From Opisthocomus hoazin (lineage: Eukaryota; Chordata; Aves; Opisthocomiformes; Opisthocomidae): a stretch of DNA of 64,000 bases. Position numbers and translations under genes: made by a program. The stretch lies in contig NC_134418.1 of NCBI RefSeq assembly GCF_030867145.1, positions 56,953,682 through 57,017,681 of the forward strand. The letters are read 5' to 3'. The notes beneath the pieces are model-generated. The model saw only the letters and a list, made by a program, of their open reading frames with translations. It was not told the DNA's origin and did not search any database. This document shows, in pieces, positions 47,301 to 57,653 of the stretch (position 1 is its first letter; each line of letters opens with the position of its first letter).

Positions 47301-48837
47301 CAGTTCCTGTTTCAGCCCTTCAATTTCTTTCTTCAGTTTAGCATTTTCCACACGGAGCTTCTTCTCTTCTCGGAGAGATGCCTGCAAGACTAGAGTTGAC
47401 ACTATATTAAAAACAGCTGGCTTCAATAATCAGCATTCATCATTTAGCAAAGGTTTTGTTTTCAGAGAAAGTTGGTTGGAAGTGACCTTAAAAAATCACC
47501 TAATGCAAAACCCCTCTGCCATGGGCAAGGACAGTTTCCACTACACCAGTTGCTCAAAGCCTCATCCAACCTGACCTTGAACACTTCCAGGGAGTGGCAT
47601 CCACAGCTTCTCTGGGCAACCTGTGCCACTGCCTCACCATCCTCACAATAAAGAATTTCTCCCTTCTACCTAATCTAAACCTATCCTCTTTCAGCTTACA
47701 GCCATTACCCCATGTCCTATCACTACACGCCTTGTCAAAAGTCCCTCTGCAGCTTTCTTGCAGGCCCCCTTCAGGTACTGTCGGGCTGCATTAAGATGTC
47801 CCCGGAGCCTTCTCTTCTCCAGGCTGAACAACCCCAACTCTCTCAGCCTTTCCTCACAGGAGAAGTGTTGCAGCCCTCTGATCATTTTTGTGGCCCTCCT
47901 CTGGACCCGCTCCAACAGGTGGACCTCTTTCCTGGGCTCCAGAGCTGGACGCAGGACTCCAGGTTGGGTCTCACCAGAGCAGAGCAGAGGGGCAGAATCA
48001 CCTCCCCTGACCTGCTGGCCATACTTCTTTTGATGCAGCCCAGGATATGGCTGGCCTTCTGAGCTGTCAGCACACACTGCTGGGTTATGATGAGCTTCTC
48101 ATCTACCAGCACCCCCAAGTCCTTCTCCTCAAGGCTGCTCTCAATCCATTCTCCACTCAGTTTGCATTTGTGCTTGGGATTACCCTGACCCATGTGCAGG
48201 ACCTTGCATTTGGCCTCATGAGATTCACACAGGCCCACCTCTCAAGGCTGTCCATGTCCCTCCGGATGCCATCCCTTCCCCCTCCAGCATGTCGACCGCA
48301 CCACAAACTTGGTTTTATCAGCTAACTTGCTGAGGGTGCACTCAATCCCACTGTCCACATCACTGACAAAGATGTTAAACAGTGCTGGTCCCAATACCGA
48401 TCCCTGAGGAATACAACTTGTATTCCTCCCAACTCCCCTTCTCCTCCCAGGAGGAATCATGTCCTATGAAATTTCCATAATCTGTTGGTGCCATTAACCC
48501 TTCCTCATTCATGCCTTTTCCAGTTCAGAACAAAGATCTTCAAAAAACCCCACAAACAACAAGACAGTGAAGCGGTGCTACTATTACATACTTTATCTTG
48601 GAGAACTTAAAACACACTTAAAAGGCTGACAGCCCCAGTGAAGTTTTCTATGTTCTCGTTTTTTCCTATGAACATTTAATGTCCACCATCTGGCTAACAA
48701 ATTTATCATAAAATAGATAATTCCTTACTAGCTTTCTCCTTGAGCAGAGCAACTTGTTGCTTGAGGTATTCAATAACTTGATCAGCCTCTGCACCCTTCT
48801 GCTCCAGTCTGTTCAGCACTGCATTGTTGGTTGCCAT
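29232..48837 (-). CDS. AIMP1: AIMP1 (p43 / EMAP II precursor), six coding exons
   Basis: The coding exons in transcript order are 48837-48729, 47389-47276, 45090-44932, 41885-41674, 36255-36087 and 29398-29232. They total 930 nt (309 aa plus stop), close to the 312 aa of the human protein, and every junction is GT-AG and keeps frame. AIMP1 is a scaffold of the cytosolic multi-aminoacyl-tRNA-synthetase complex; its N-terminus contacts arginyl-tRNA synthetase and its C-terminal EMAP II domain binds tRNA and is released as a cytokine. Residues 1-75 form a leucine-zipper-like coiled coil ([16 protein letters not shown], then [20 protein letters not shown]). Residues 76-145 are a low-complexity, lysine-rich linker. 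Residues 147-309 are the OB-fold EMAP II domain, with the RVGCIIT heptapeptide at 155-161. No frameshift or stop interrupts it, so it appears functional. Confidence 0.97.
29399..36086 (-). other. AIMP1: AIMP1 intron 6
   Basis: A 6.7-kb intron with donor GTAAGT (complement of 36081-36086) and acceptor AAACAG. It contains a near-perfect 14-bp hairpin (31953-31982) and a GC-richer stretch near 34.78-34.98 kb that I cannot explain. No transposon is recognised in it. Confidence 0.85.
31953..31982. repeat. Inverted repeat hairpin, 14-bp arms, 2-base loop
   Basis: Left arm GCATTTTTCACAGC (31953-31966), loop AA, right arm GCTGTGAAAAACGC (31969-31982). The arms match at 13 of 14 positions. In RNA made from the minus strand (the AIMP1 sense direction) the odd pair would be a G-U wobble, so the stem would be fully paired. 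Confidence 0.8.
36087..36255 (-). CDS. AIMP1: AIMP1 coding exon 5 (EMAP II core)
   Basis: Phase-0 start ATGCAGAATCGCATG after acceptor CCCCTAAG; ends with one base of a split glycine codon before GTAAGT. It encodes residues 199-254, including [26 protein letters not shown] and [11 protein letters not shown] of the tRNA-binding OB fold. The 169-nt length agrees with the split codon completed by the last exon. Confidence 0.96.
36256..41673 (-). other. AIMP1: AIMP1 intron 5
   Basis: A 5.4-kb intron with donor GTATTG and acceptor CCCCTAAG. It contains a G12 run at about 37813-37824 and a T-rich tract near 37950. No transposon or gene is recognised. Confidence 0.85.
41674..41885 (-). CDS. AIMP1: AIMP1 coding exon 4 (start of EMAP II domain)
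   Basis: Begins GTGAAAAGAAGG after acceptor CTTTAACAG and ends GATCAG before GTATTG. It encodes the rest of the lysine-rich linker (EKKEKKQQ) and the first strands of the EMAP II domain: [32 protein letters not shown] and [17 protein letters not shown]. The RVGCIIT segment corresponds to the heptapeptide linked to EMAP II cytokine activity in mammals. Confidence 0.96.
41886..44931 (-). other. AIMP1: AIMP1 intron 4
   Basis: A 3.0-kb intron with donor GTACTT and acceptor CTTTAACAG. It includes an A run near 43899-43914 and a (TTTA)n stretch at 44670-44692. Otherwise AT-rich with no identifiable element. Confidence 0.85.
44670..44692 (+). repeat. (TTTA)n microsatellite
   Basis: About five and a half TTTA units, in AIMP1 intron 4, some 240 bases downstream (in transcript sense) of the exon 3 donor. 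Confidence 0.9.
44932..45090 (-). CDS. AIMP1: AIMP1 coding exon 3 (linker)
   Basis: Starts TAAAACAGATTGCAG after acceptor TAATTTCAG and ends with an A-rich segment encoding [11 protein letters not shown] before donor GTACTT. It encodes residues 75-128, the flexible Ser/Thr/Pro-rich linker followed by a lysine block. This is the least conserved part of the protein, as expected for the region holding the cytokine-release cleavage sites. Confidence 0.95.
45091..47275 (-). other. AIMP1: AIMP1 intron 3
   Basis: A 2.2-kb intron, donor GTAGGA, acceptor TAATTTCAG. It carries one CR1 tail on the plus strand at about 45740-45806 (antisense to AIMP1). The 143-codon plus-strand frame at 46604-47035 has no recognisable domain. 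Confidence 0.85.
45740..45806 (+). mobile_element. Old CR1 LINE 3' tail fragment
   Basis: The words GGTTACACCAGATGATCTTTC, GAGGTCCCTTTCAACTTCAG and a degraded CTATGATTAAT end match the CR1 3' terminus on the plus strand. Several substitutions show it is old. It lies antisense inside AIMP1 intron 3. Confidence 0.75.
47276..47389 (-). CDS. AIMP1: AIMP1 coding exon 2 (coiled coil)
   Basis: Starts TCTTGCAGGCATCTC after acceptor CAACTCTAG and ends AATGGAG before GTAGGA. It encodes residues 37-74, ending the N-terminal coiled coil ([33 protein letters not shown]), the part that in the mammalian complex pairs with arginyl-tRNA synthetase. Heptad leucine/isoleucine spacing is intact. Confidence 0.96.
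47390..48728 (-). other. AIMP1: AIMP1 intron 2
   Basis: A 1.34-kb intron, donor GTAAGG, acceptor CAACTCTAG. Most of it is a CR1 element in the same orientation as the gene (about 47468-48440). Confidence 0.88.
47468..48440 (-). mobile_element. CR1 LINE, diverged subfamily, in AIMP1 intron 2
   Basis: A minus-strand CR1 fragment covering the second half of ORF2 RT and the 3' UTR. Recognisable pieces are [22 protein letters not shown] (the FADD site has decayed to LADK), [12 protein letters not shown] and [13 protein letters not shown]. Several frameshifts are present. Sequence and tail (GGTTGGAAGTGACC) differ from the young copies at 3, 20 and 63 kb, so this is an older insertion. It fills about 70% of the intron in the sense direction of AIMP1. 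Confidence 0.92.
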
Positions 48838-48862
48838 CTTCACCAAGAAACGGGCTAAAAAC
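48729..48862 (-). CDS. AIMP1: AIMP1 first coding exon
   Basis: The acceptor TTGTTTGTCTAG places the exon start at 48862; ATG is at 48837-48835 and the donor GTAAGG follows AAAGCTA. Residues 1-36 begin [20 protein letters not shown], the typical AIMP1 N-terminus. Upstream of this ATG the frame stays open to the acceptor (FLARFLVK), so a longer N-terminal isoform starting in an upstream exon is possible. That exon is not recognised in the window. Confidence 0.95.
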
Positions 48863-51800
48863 CTAGACAAACAATAGCCCAAAATTAATGACTTGTTAAT
48901 GTAATAATGCTACTATCTCTTACCACAGTTTTAGCACTTCAAAAATCAGTTGCTGAATAAGGAAATTCGCTAAGTGAACAATCTGGGCTCCTACTCCCTA
49001 ATGCAAAGCACAAACAAAAAGCAATGTTACATGGAATCTGGTGTTTGACAGTTGCTTTCAAGTATTTTGCGAGAAAAGCTACTTTACTTCCCAGCCGCAG
49101 AAAACATGTTCTTCTTTCATGAAACTGAAAAAATTCCACCTTCTCAGAAAGGTCTGAGTAAACAAACAAACAAGAAAACATCACAAAAGGTTGGACAGGA
49201 GAACACTGTATCCTGGTTTTAGCTGAAAAAATTATGAAGTGTACCCAGAATTTTATTGACACTAAGAAAACAGAAACATCCCATGAAAATTTCCAAAGTT
49301 TTCTGTCAAATTTATTCAGAATATACTGAATACTTCATACATTCTGGTTGTGCATACATTAAGAATTTACTGTTATTTTATTTTTAAGCAGAGTTTATCA
49401 GTATTTTTACTTATTTCGGATTAATGCAACTTTTATTGCAGGTTTACACCTTCACGTCTTATGTTGTTTCCACTGAAATGGAAGGCTAGGCAGTTGGGTA
49501 ACAAATTAAAGCAGCGAGAAACACAAAAGCCCAGTAAAGGAAAGAGCACAAACAAATACTGTCTAATCTTGTTTCAGAATCTTCAACTCCTTTGACTGGG
49601 TTTCTCTAATGTTCCAGAAACTTGCTATGCCTTGCGTACAGCCTTGTTTCTTGAAAGTTACCAAACTTGGTCTAATTCCTTCTCTGCAACATTTGTGTCT
49701 AACCATAAAAGCTCAAATAGTAGCAACAGAATGATGAAATACAGTTACAGTCCGTCATGTCTGCAGCATAGTGCTTTTACCCTCCCACTCCATATCTAGA
49801 TGAAGAAAGAATCTGTACTAACAGCTACCTCATCTGTAAATCAAGAAAGAAAAATGATTATAGTTAGGAAAAGACACTTTGTAGATCCTCACATGCAACA
49901 GTGATGTAATTGCTGTGAATTTGCAACAAAGAGAAGAACTGGTAAGAAAATGGCATGCATTAGCTCCTCAACTTTATCAGAGACAAAAAATGTCTCTTCT
50001 CGTATCAAATGGGGAGAAAACTTCCCATTTTATTGCAAGATTATTCTGACACTATGAACTAAACGCGTTTTTAATGTACCAATTCTCTGTTGGGATTTGC
50101 AATCAAAGCCATGCTGAAGACAAAACAGGTTTAGAAACAACTGAAAGGTGAACAATCACACACATGTCAGTGTCAACACATCACCTTTTTTGCACTCTCA
50201 GTATCAACTTACATTTGATATTTCATTTTGTATTACAAAGAACTCAATTCTCCATAGCTATATATCTTTAAAAAAAAGGGCAAAAGACAACGAATCAGGA
50301 ATAGTGTAATTAAAAGTTCTAAAAGTAAAATTCACAAAGCCAGAGACAGATACAGTAGTCATATGATGCATGGGGTATATTCCTCCTGCAGAAGTGATGA
50401 ATGAACCAACGCCTTGCCTTCTTTGCAATCTAATAGAATTGAGGTCTGTTTTACATACACTGTTTTGCTTAAATATGCAAGAGTATTACTGCCATCACAC
50501 CTTCCACTCATCCACAACAGATTTCTCTTTGAAACGAAAGAAACTCTGATGGAGAGAACAGTGCTAAATCACCTCTCCAGGACAACTAATTTTAATCTTC
50601 AAATTATTCTCTGCTAATAAGAGACCAATTTTGTATTCATGTGCTGTCTGAAAACAGTGTTTTAAAGGGCAAATAGTGATTCCAATAATTTACTGATTTA
50701 TATGTCAAATGGAAATAGACATAAAACTATTATGGCACAGCACAGTATAATCTAAAGCCTGGGGTATTGCTGTGTGCATACCAGTAAGATTTCTTGCAAG
50801 CTACACATTCTCTCAGGGGAACACAATACTAACAGTGGAAACTTTGCCAACAACAACAGAAATGCTACTAAAACTTCAAAGTGAACACAAATGGTACATT
50901 TGACAGGTTTTAGCCAAGTTGGCTAATGAACTGAAGATCCAGAAACGAAGTTACATGATTACAATGGGTAGACATTTTCCCGCTTGTCAAATAAATTTCT
51001 GTAAACCTAGTATTATAACAATAACACAAAGCAATAGGTATTTCCGATACTAAGATAAAGAGCCAACAGATTGAAATAAACTGCTGCACAGGAACCCATA
51101 CAGCAGTGATAAAACTGCATCTAGAAAGGGCATATAAAAAAAAAGTTAAGATCCACCCTTTATTATACAACACAAAACACATTGAAAACATTCGCACTGC
51201 AACAATCAAAGGTTACAGTCAATGATTTGTTAAATTTTTTTAACCTCTTGCCTCTATTACCATGATACTCCTCCACCCTGCACAAAAAAAAACCCTTAAC
51301 CAGCCAACTCCTATTGGTGTTACAGAAACTAAAAAGAAGAAAAACAACCCAGGAATAATACAGCTTAAAAACCAGAATCGTATCTTATTACAGATACATT
51401 CTGACCTGTTTTGCAGAAAATGTTCCAGAGGCCAACTGAAACTAAAGTCACTTAATACAATTGTGCCTAATAAGCTGCTTTCCCTTCAAATGAAAAATCA
51501 TTCTGAAAAACAAGTAACAAGTAGCTAAATTCAGACCTCCTGAAAAGGGTAATCTCCTGAAGTTACCTGCTTGCCCAGCTAAGGGAAACTGCTTAATCTC
51601 AGACCTCTGAGGACTACTTTGTTAGTTGTAAGACATTCAGAACTGCTCCAAAACCCACTTGCTCCACTATAATGGAACTCAAACTTCAACAGAAAGACCC
51701 AAGTCCTGCAGTTACACGAAGCTACATATCAACACCAAAATGTTGTTTAATTTCTCATCATTCTACTCGCTGATTAAAAGAGTTGTCTATCTTTTTTAAA

Positions 51801-54800
51801 CAGAAAGCACCACCTCCTGTGCTCTTCTAAGTAGCTGCAGTACCCTCACAGGAGAAAACAGGTATTACTCTACTTTGTTTCTCAAGAACATGTAATGTGG
51901 AAGGGTCCCCAAAGTGGTGAGCGCTCTATAATAAAAGGCTTCCATATAGTATGTCACCCCAAAATTTCCACGTTTTACAAATACTGGTTTATCATCATTG
52001 GCCTAGACCTTAGAATATATCCATATCAAAAAGTGAATACACAAAAAAAAAAAGCTAAAAACATAAACCTTGTTGTATCTTACTCTTCAATATTAATATT
52101 CTCTGTTTTTAAAAACAAGAAAAAGCCAAACTCTCCATAAAATTAATGACAAGATTTAAAACTTCATTTCTAAAAATTGTTTTTGGAATCTATCCATAGT
52201 CTGAACATGGAACCAAGTACTTTTCACTGTTGGAAAAGTAATCATTTAACCAAAAAAACAGAAATTGGAAGCCAACTGATTCCCAAAACCTAAAATAATT
52301 AGCTCCAAGCACTCTATTTTCCAGGTGGAGGTTTAAAAAAGCTCAGTACTTCAGAGTTCTTAACTTTGTTCTTGTGATGTTTTGTTAATGTCAACACACA
52401 AAGCAAGATTACTAATTGTACGAGATCCCACCTGCAGGCTGCTTAGTAAGACTTGCTGCCTACAGATCAACGTTCTCCATGTACACACTGAGTATATCTA
52501 TGACAGCGATGCAGTTTTATTTCAACATTTTCAATTCAGCAAAGTTTCATGCTGCTCTCTTAGGTGACAGGCATCTTATTTCTTGTTCTCACTTTCCCAC
52601 GGGCCTTAATGCAACACAACCAAGTGCCATCTGCATTTCAGTTGGTCACCCTGGGCATGTGTTGAGACAAAATGTTGCCAAATTTTGTTTCAAATGATGT
52701 GAAATGAAACAAACATCACCACAACTGTCTGCTTGTCCTCTCTTCCTCTCCCACATCTACACTAACTCCTCTACAATCAGAGGGTAAACTTTCACAGCTC
52801 ACCACAGCTAGGCAGCTTTCTTCTTTGTGCAGCTGCTTCGCTCCAACCCATCATTGCTCTTTGCTTTGTGCTAGCTACGGAGAAATAAAGTATTTCTACA
52901 GCAAAGCCAATCCTACTGATCTTTAGCAAAGAGCAGATAGCAATCACAAGAGGGCCCAGATAGCATAAACATATGCCTTACAGAGAATGCCCGTGTTTAT
53001 GGATAGCTGCCAACCAAGACCTAAGATCAGGCAAGAAGCCACTACAGGAGAAAAACAAAGTCTGCAAAAAAGACTTCTTTGCTTTTCATTTGAGATGCTC
53101 TGTTCAAATTAAAAGTTTGTCGCTATAAAGTAGAACCAGTGGGATCAACCTTATTCTAAAAGTTATCGACAATACAAAGGTAATTGCTCCAACGCCAAAC
53201 AAAGTTCATGTATTTATACCATGGAAAAACACTTGATGGCAACTCCTCTTCCTAAGCTTTTGGTCTTAAGCCTCAAGCAGCCCTCAAATTTAACTCCTTT
53301 TCTTCTTCCACGAAATGTCACAAGACGCTTTATTGCGGCCAGCAAAGTATTCTACTTTCCGTAAAAGATACGTAAAAGTAAAAAAGTATCAACAATTCTG
53401 TAAAAGTATCAACAATCACCTTGTTTCTGCAAGAAGTGCGTTCAAAGACTCCTTTCTGAGCATCTTTTTGGAGTATGGTCACTTCTGGCAAAAAATCTTA
53501 CAAAAACCCATAAATGTAACAGAACGTGCCAGCTGTTTGCCAGATTCTGCTTTCCTACACTCTGCACCTGTATGAGCTGTCAGGACACAGTGAATCAGAT
53601 TTAAGAATCTCACATCACACCTTTTTATTCTGCAAAGTAAGGAACAGTAGTGAGCAGATCAAACAGAAGGAAAAAAAAAAAAAAAAAAGAGTGGAACTAC
53701 CTTATCTTTTGCTAAACCAAAGTATCAGTGCAACTAGCAAATTGTTATAAGCTGTCCCACTTTCTCCTGTCTCCGAGAATCGGGATTCATGCTTTAAAAA
53801 TCAACTCTCTCTTACAGGCTTCTCCTAGCTTCCGATGAAATACTCTAAACCTGATGCCGTAAACATCTTTGGCTAAGATTTACAATATGTGATTTGATTT
53901 CAGATTTTTGGTAGAAAAACTCCAGGTTTAGTCTTCAAAAACTATGAAAATTTAAACTATTTAAAAAAAATAAAACCTGAAGGAGAGCTACAACTGATTA
54001 GTTTTGAGGTCAAATCTTCATTTTGACTCGATCATCTCCCTATTTCACTCTAATTAAAGCACAGAAGATCAGCAGTCACTCTCAATTTGCCATTAGGGAG
54101 GCAACAGTCTGTAAAATTTAGTCACAAATTTGCAGTGATATAATTCTATTCCTAAGACATTTTGGAAATCAGCTATATTCAGTAAGTTTCATGCGCTTAC
54201 CTATCAGTACTACAAAAGGTTGAGTGTTTCACTAGTTTTATACCTATTACACATTGTAAAATGCAATCATGGCTTTTACACCCAAATATTCCTTCTCAGA
54301 AAATGCAGTTCTAAAAGATTAAATGTTTCTAGGCTTCATAAGAAAGAAGAATCAGACTTATCGGAAATACAGGTTTTCCACAGTTTGATCTGTGGAAAAA
54401 TATAATTACTCAAACGCAAAATAAAGTAAAACGTGAAGCTATTCAGAAACAGGTTTCAAAAGACGTGCCTTTTAAACCCATACACAAATAGGCTAAGGCA
54501 TCAGTAAGCAGCAGTGTAATGCTGAGTGAGAAAACAGAAGCATCTCAGATAATAGATACAACTTTTGCATTGCTTGAGACTACTTAATCACAATCAAAGC
54601 TCTAATTTCCTTATAATACAGGAAATAGTTACGGTATAAGTAATATAATAGAGTAAAAAGACATAATGCACCTTTACGCTTAAATATAATTTCAGTCACA
54701 TTGAAAAGACAGGCACATATCAGTTAAGATTTAAGAATTAAGTATATTGTTAGCTCTGTAAGGGAAGAACACAGGTTTCATGAATCCCACATAGTCAAAG

Positions 54801-55310
54801 TCAGTTTACACAACTAAAGATATGGTTTAAGGCCCTAAGCAAATACATGTAAATGACCAAAATGCAGACCCTAACCTGGAGCCTTCTACCACATACAGCA
54901 AAGGACACCTACCAAAACATTTTTGGCAGAACAATGGCAGACACTTGAAAAGCAACAGCTAGCAATGATAGCACACACACACAAAAAAAACAACCAGACA
55001 AACAAAAACCAAAACCCAAACAAAACCAAAAACCCACACTCACTGCATTTTTGTCAAGATTTTGAGCAATATTGATGAACTGCACTGTAAAAACTAAAAT
55101 CTAAAAATTATTGTAAAATAAATCATCACGGAAACTCATTTTTGACTCGGTACTGGATCAGTAATCCCCTACAGGTATTAAAAATGTGGCACTATAAATG
55201 GTCAGACGAAACTTTATGTATCATCAATTTTGCTAAAGAAAAAACACTGTAATATGAGCAAAATGAAATTACAGCCTAAAATGTAAAAAGGTATTGTAAA
55301 GTATGGCAAT
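48863..55310 (-). other. Presumed AIMP1 intron 1, no other feature
   Basis: About 6.4 kb of AT-rich sequence upstream of the first coding AIMP1 exon. Because that exon starts with a splice acceptor, this should be intron. No CpG island or promoter-like segment is visible up to the right edge, so the AIMP1 promoter probably lies beyond the window. No gene is recognised. Confidence 0.6.
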
Positions 55311-55314
55311 ACAG
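55311..55314 (+). repeat. Provirus target-site duplication, left copy (ACAG)
   Basis: ACAG directly abuts the TGAT start of the 5' LTR, and the same four bases follow the 3' LTR at 61852-61855. A 4-bp duplication is typical of gammaretrovirus-like (ERV1) integration. Confidence 0.9.
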
Positions 55315-55778
55315 TGATAACTGTAAATGTAACAAATGTAACATGTAGGGGATGTTATCACTTCAGGTGGTCAGAAACAAGTCTTGGTTCTTTGTGAATA
55401 ACTGGGATGGTTGCAAGACAAGGGACTCCTGAATAATCCCTTTAGGCGTCTGGGCCTTGGAAGAACAGGTATGCAAACTACAGAGATAAGGAGGCTGCAG
55501 GATAATCTGAAGACCCCTGCCGAGAGACGCCAAACAAACATGTGCGATGGACATTACCATATATTAATGAATTCTCGGAAAAGGCATTACTATGATAAAC
55601 ATTTCTTGGAAATGTAATGAATATGTATGTTAACATAGCATAAATACCTAGTAACTGTGTCTCTTCGGTGCACACGTTTGGAGGAGAGATCCCCCGTGTG
55701 CCCGGCGCCGCAATAAAGAATACCTGCTTAATAGTCTGCCGACTATTGAGTCTTCAGTTCCGGCTTTTCACGGCATCA
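55315..55778 (+). repeat. 5' LTR of the provirus
   Basis: 464 bp, beginning TGATAACTG and ending CGGCATCA (terminal inverted repeat TGAT/ATCA). A TATA-like CATAAATA lies at 55639-55646 and a poly(A) signal AATAAA at 55712-55717, so U3, R and U5 are all present. It differs from the 3' LTR at 55402 (C against T at 61475) and 55740 (C against T at 61813, the latter a CpG site). Confidence 0.96.
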
Positions 55779-55782
55779 TTTC

Positions 55783-55800
55783 TGGCACCCCAGATGGGAC
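55783..55800 (+). promoter_or_regulatory. Primer binding site, probably tRNA-Arg(CCU)
   Basis: TGGCACCCCAGATGGGAC starts four bases after the 5' LTR and has the TGG start of a PBS. From memory it is complementary to the CCA-extended 3' end of a vertebrate tRNA-Arg(CCU) isodecoder. It does not fit the Pro, Trp or Lys primers common in other retroviruses. The exact tRNA needs a database comparison. Confidence 0.7.
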
Positions 55801-56532
55801 CCGCTCTGCTCGGCTGCAGGACCCGCTGAGAACAGGACTCCCTAGGGTACCCCCGGGATTTCCCGGAGGGACTCCTCGCCTCACTCGGATCACTGCGGGA
55901 GCAGACAAGGACCATCTAAACAAGTAAAGGTATTCTTTTTTTCCTTTCTTTCTCTGTTTTGGTATGTGAGACCGGTCATTTGGAGAGTTCTCATAAGTCG
56001 TAGGAGACGTCCTACGCTGAGCGCTGTACACCAGGCTACTAGTGCCTGAGGGTGTACGTCTTGGTACGTTGGTGCAGGCACGGGTTAAGGTTTGCACTTC
56101 TGTAATGTATTGGTGCATTGGTGCAGGCACGGGTTGTGCTCTGCACTTCTGTAATAATGTGCTTTTGGTAGTTGTGCGTTGGTACAAGCATGGGTTAAGC
56201 TTTGTACTTCTGTAATAACGTACATTCGGTATGGTACGCTTAGGAAACCCGCTTAAGTTGTACTTCTGGCGATACGGATTTGTTGGTATTGAACTCGGAT
56301 ATCGGATATCTCGGATACTGGCTTGTTAACATACCCATCAGGCATCGTAAAACCAAAAAAAAAAAAAAACACCAACCAAAAAAAAACCCACCTTGCACGG
56401 TGAACCTCTTTTCTTGTGACCAGAATATTAATTGTGACATTTTTGGAACGTGGTCAGAGCGGGACAGAAGGGGACGACAGATTAAAATTGTTAAGATAAA
56501 GACTAACAGAGGTACAGAATCAACAAAGTAAA
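55801..56532 (+). other. Proviral untranslated leader
   Basis: The region between the PBS and the gag remnant. It contains three to four imperfect tandem repeats (56064-56270) and a long A tract near 56354-56369. No coding frame of retroviral type is seen. Packaging signals would be expected here but cannot be recognised by eye. Confidence 0.6.
56064..56270 (+). repeat. Tandem repeats in the proviral leader
   Basis: Three clear units begin at about 56064, 56113 and 56174, each with the order GT(A/G)CGTTGGTGCAGGCA, then GGGTTAAG and TTTGCACTTCTGTAAT. The period is about 50-60 bases. A fourth, poorer unit follows at about 56234-56270 (GTACGCTTAGG, then TTGTACTTCTGG). Confidence 0.8.
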
Positions 56533-56650
56533 ATGGGGGACAGCAAAGCAGTGGTATTTTAAAGAAAAGCCCCTTAGGATGTATTCTAGCACATTGGAAA
56601 GCTTGTGTGACTGTGTATGAAGCCTCTGTGTGAAAGACAAGTCAGTCAAA
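56533..56650 (+). pseudogene. gag remnant (matrix start)
   Basis: A Met-Gly start (ATGGGG, the usual myristoylation context) at 56533 is followed, one base out of frame, by a matrix-like segment with SPLGCILAHWK. A stop follows within 40 codons, and a long A tract then begins. Capsid, nucleocapsid (no CCHC finger seen) and protease are not recognisable downstream, so gag is almost entirely lost. Confidence 0.6.
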
Positions 56651-57602
56651 AAAAAAAAAAAAAAAAGAAAAAAGAAAAAAAACCACCACGTACGTTTGGT
56701 ATGTTCTGCTGATTTCCGGTTTTTGACTTGGGACTGTTGTATTTGAACTCTGAGTCTTCGGGGACGTGGTTTATGATTTCTTAAGTATCAGTGCAGGGTC
56801 TTCCCGTGGGGGGGATTTTGAGAGCCTCTCCCAGGATCTAGACGGCAACATTGGGAAAAGTAGGGGGAGACCCCTCACTCAACAACATCTTAATAATGTA
56901 TGGGGTTTGGTTTGCTTAAAGAAAATCGGCATGATTTAGGAATTGAGTTGGGAATTTGGGGATTGGTTTTAAAATACAAGTTGGTATATATTGTGGGGTT
57001 ACAAGTTCTCTAGTTATTTGGCATTGATCGATCATTTAGGGACTCTGGTTTTGGGGTATGTATTGAATATACTGTATATATTGTTTTGAAAGAGCTCTAT
57101 GTATATAAACATGTTAACTGAAGTGGTTTGCCTGTATATATTGTTGTACTTAGGTGATACAGTTTGTAAACAGAAGGATTTTAAAAGATCGCTTCTAGGT
57201 TGTGTGTGTGTGTGTGTGTTGTGTTAACCGATTGGTGGAGAAGTTGAGAAGTTATTTTATTGTAACATGAGCTTCGGAGGGAGGTGATCCCCTCACAAGG
57301 AAACAATTAATTGAATTATGATATGTTGTTAGAATTGATGCGGTTTTGTGGACAATTAAAAAGTATAGGAGATGAAAAGTTTAACGCAGTATTGAAAAAA
57401 AACATAAAAAACCCAAAAGGAAAACCCCTCTGGATTTTCCGAAGGGTTGTGTAAAGTGATTAGAACAGAAAGGTATCAAGTTACAAGCTGCTTTGCTAGC
57501 TGCTGCTCTAAATGAAGAGAAAAAAAAAAAAAGCAAAGTTCTTAGAAGTTAAGCAACAGAAAAACAAAATGAAAAAGAGGGGAAGCAAGGTAACTTTTTA
57601 CA
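56648..57602 (+). other. Non-coding proviral segment where gag-protease is expected
   Basis: About 950 bases with A tracts (from 56648), a (GT)n run at 57199-57219 and no retroviral domain. It joins the gag remnant to reverse transcriptase and probably marks a large replacement or deletion. Confidence 0.6.
57199..57219 (+). repeat. (GT)n microsatellite inside the provirus
   Basis: About ten GT units within the gag-protease gap of the provirus. Nothing suggests a function. Confidence 0.9.
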
Positions 57603-57653
57603 GTATGGACTACTAGTGGAGTGTGAATCAGAATACAATACTCCTGTGTTACC

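Noticed and set aside
49000-55310. A first AIMP1 exon or a start of the neighbouring TBCK gene
   Set aside because: I looked for a CpG-rich segment or a recognisable coding exon and saw none. Both are expected beyond the right edge on the basis of gene order in other vertebrates.
55363-55675. Open frames inside the LTR, repeated at 61436-61748
   Set aside because: They recur only because the LTR is duplicated. They overlap U3/R signals and resemble no retroviral accessory protein.
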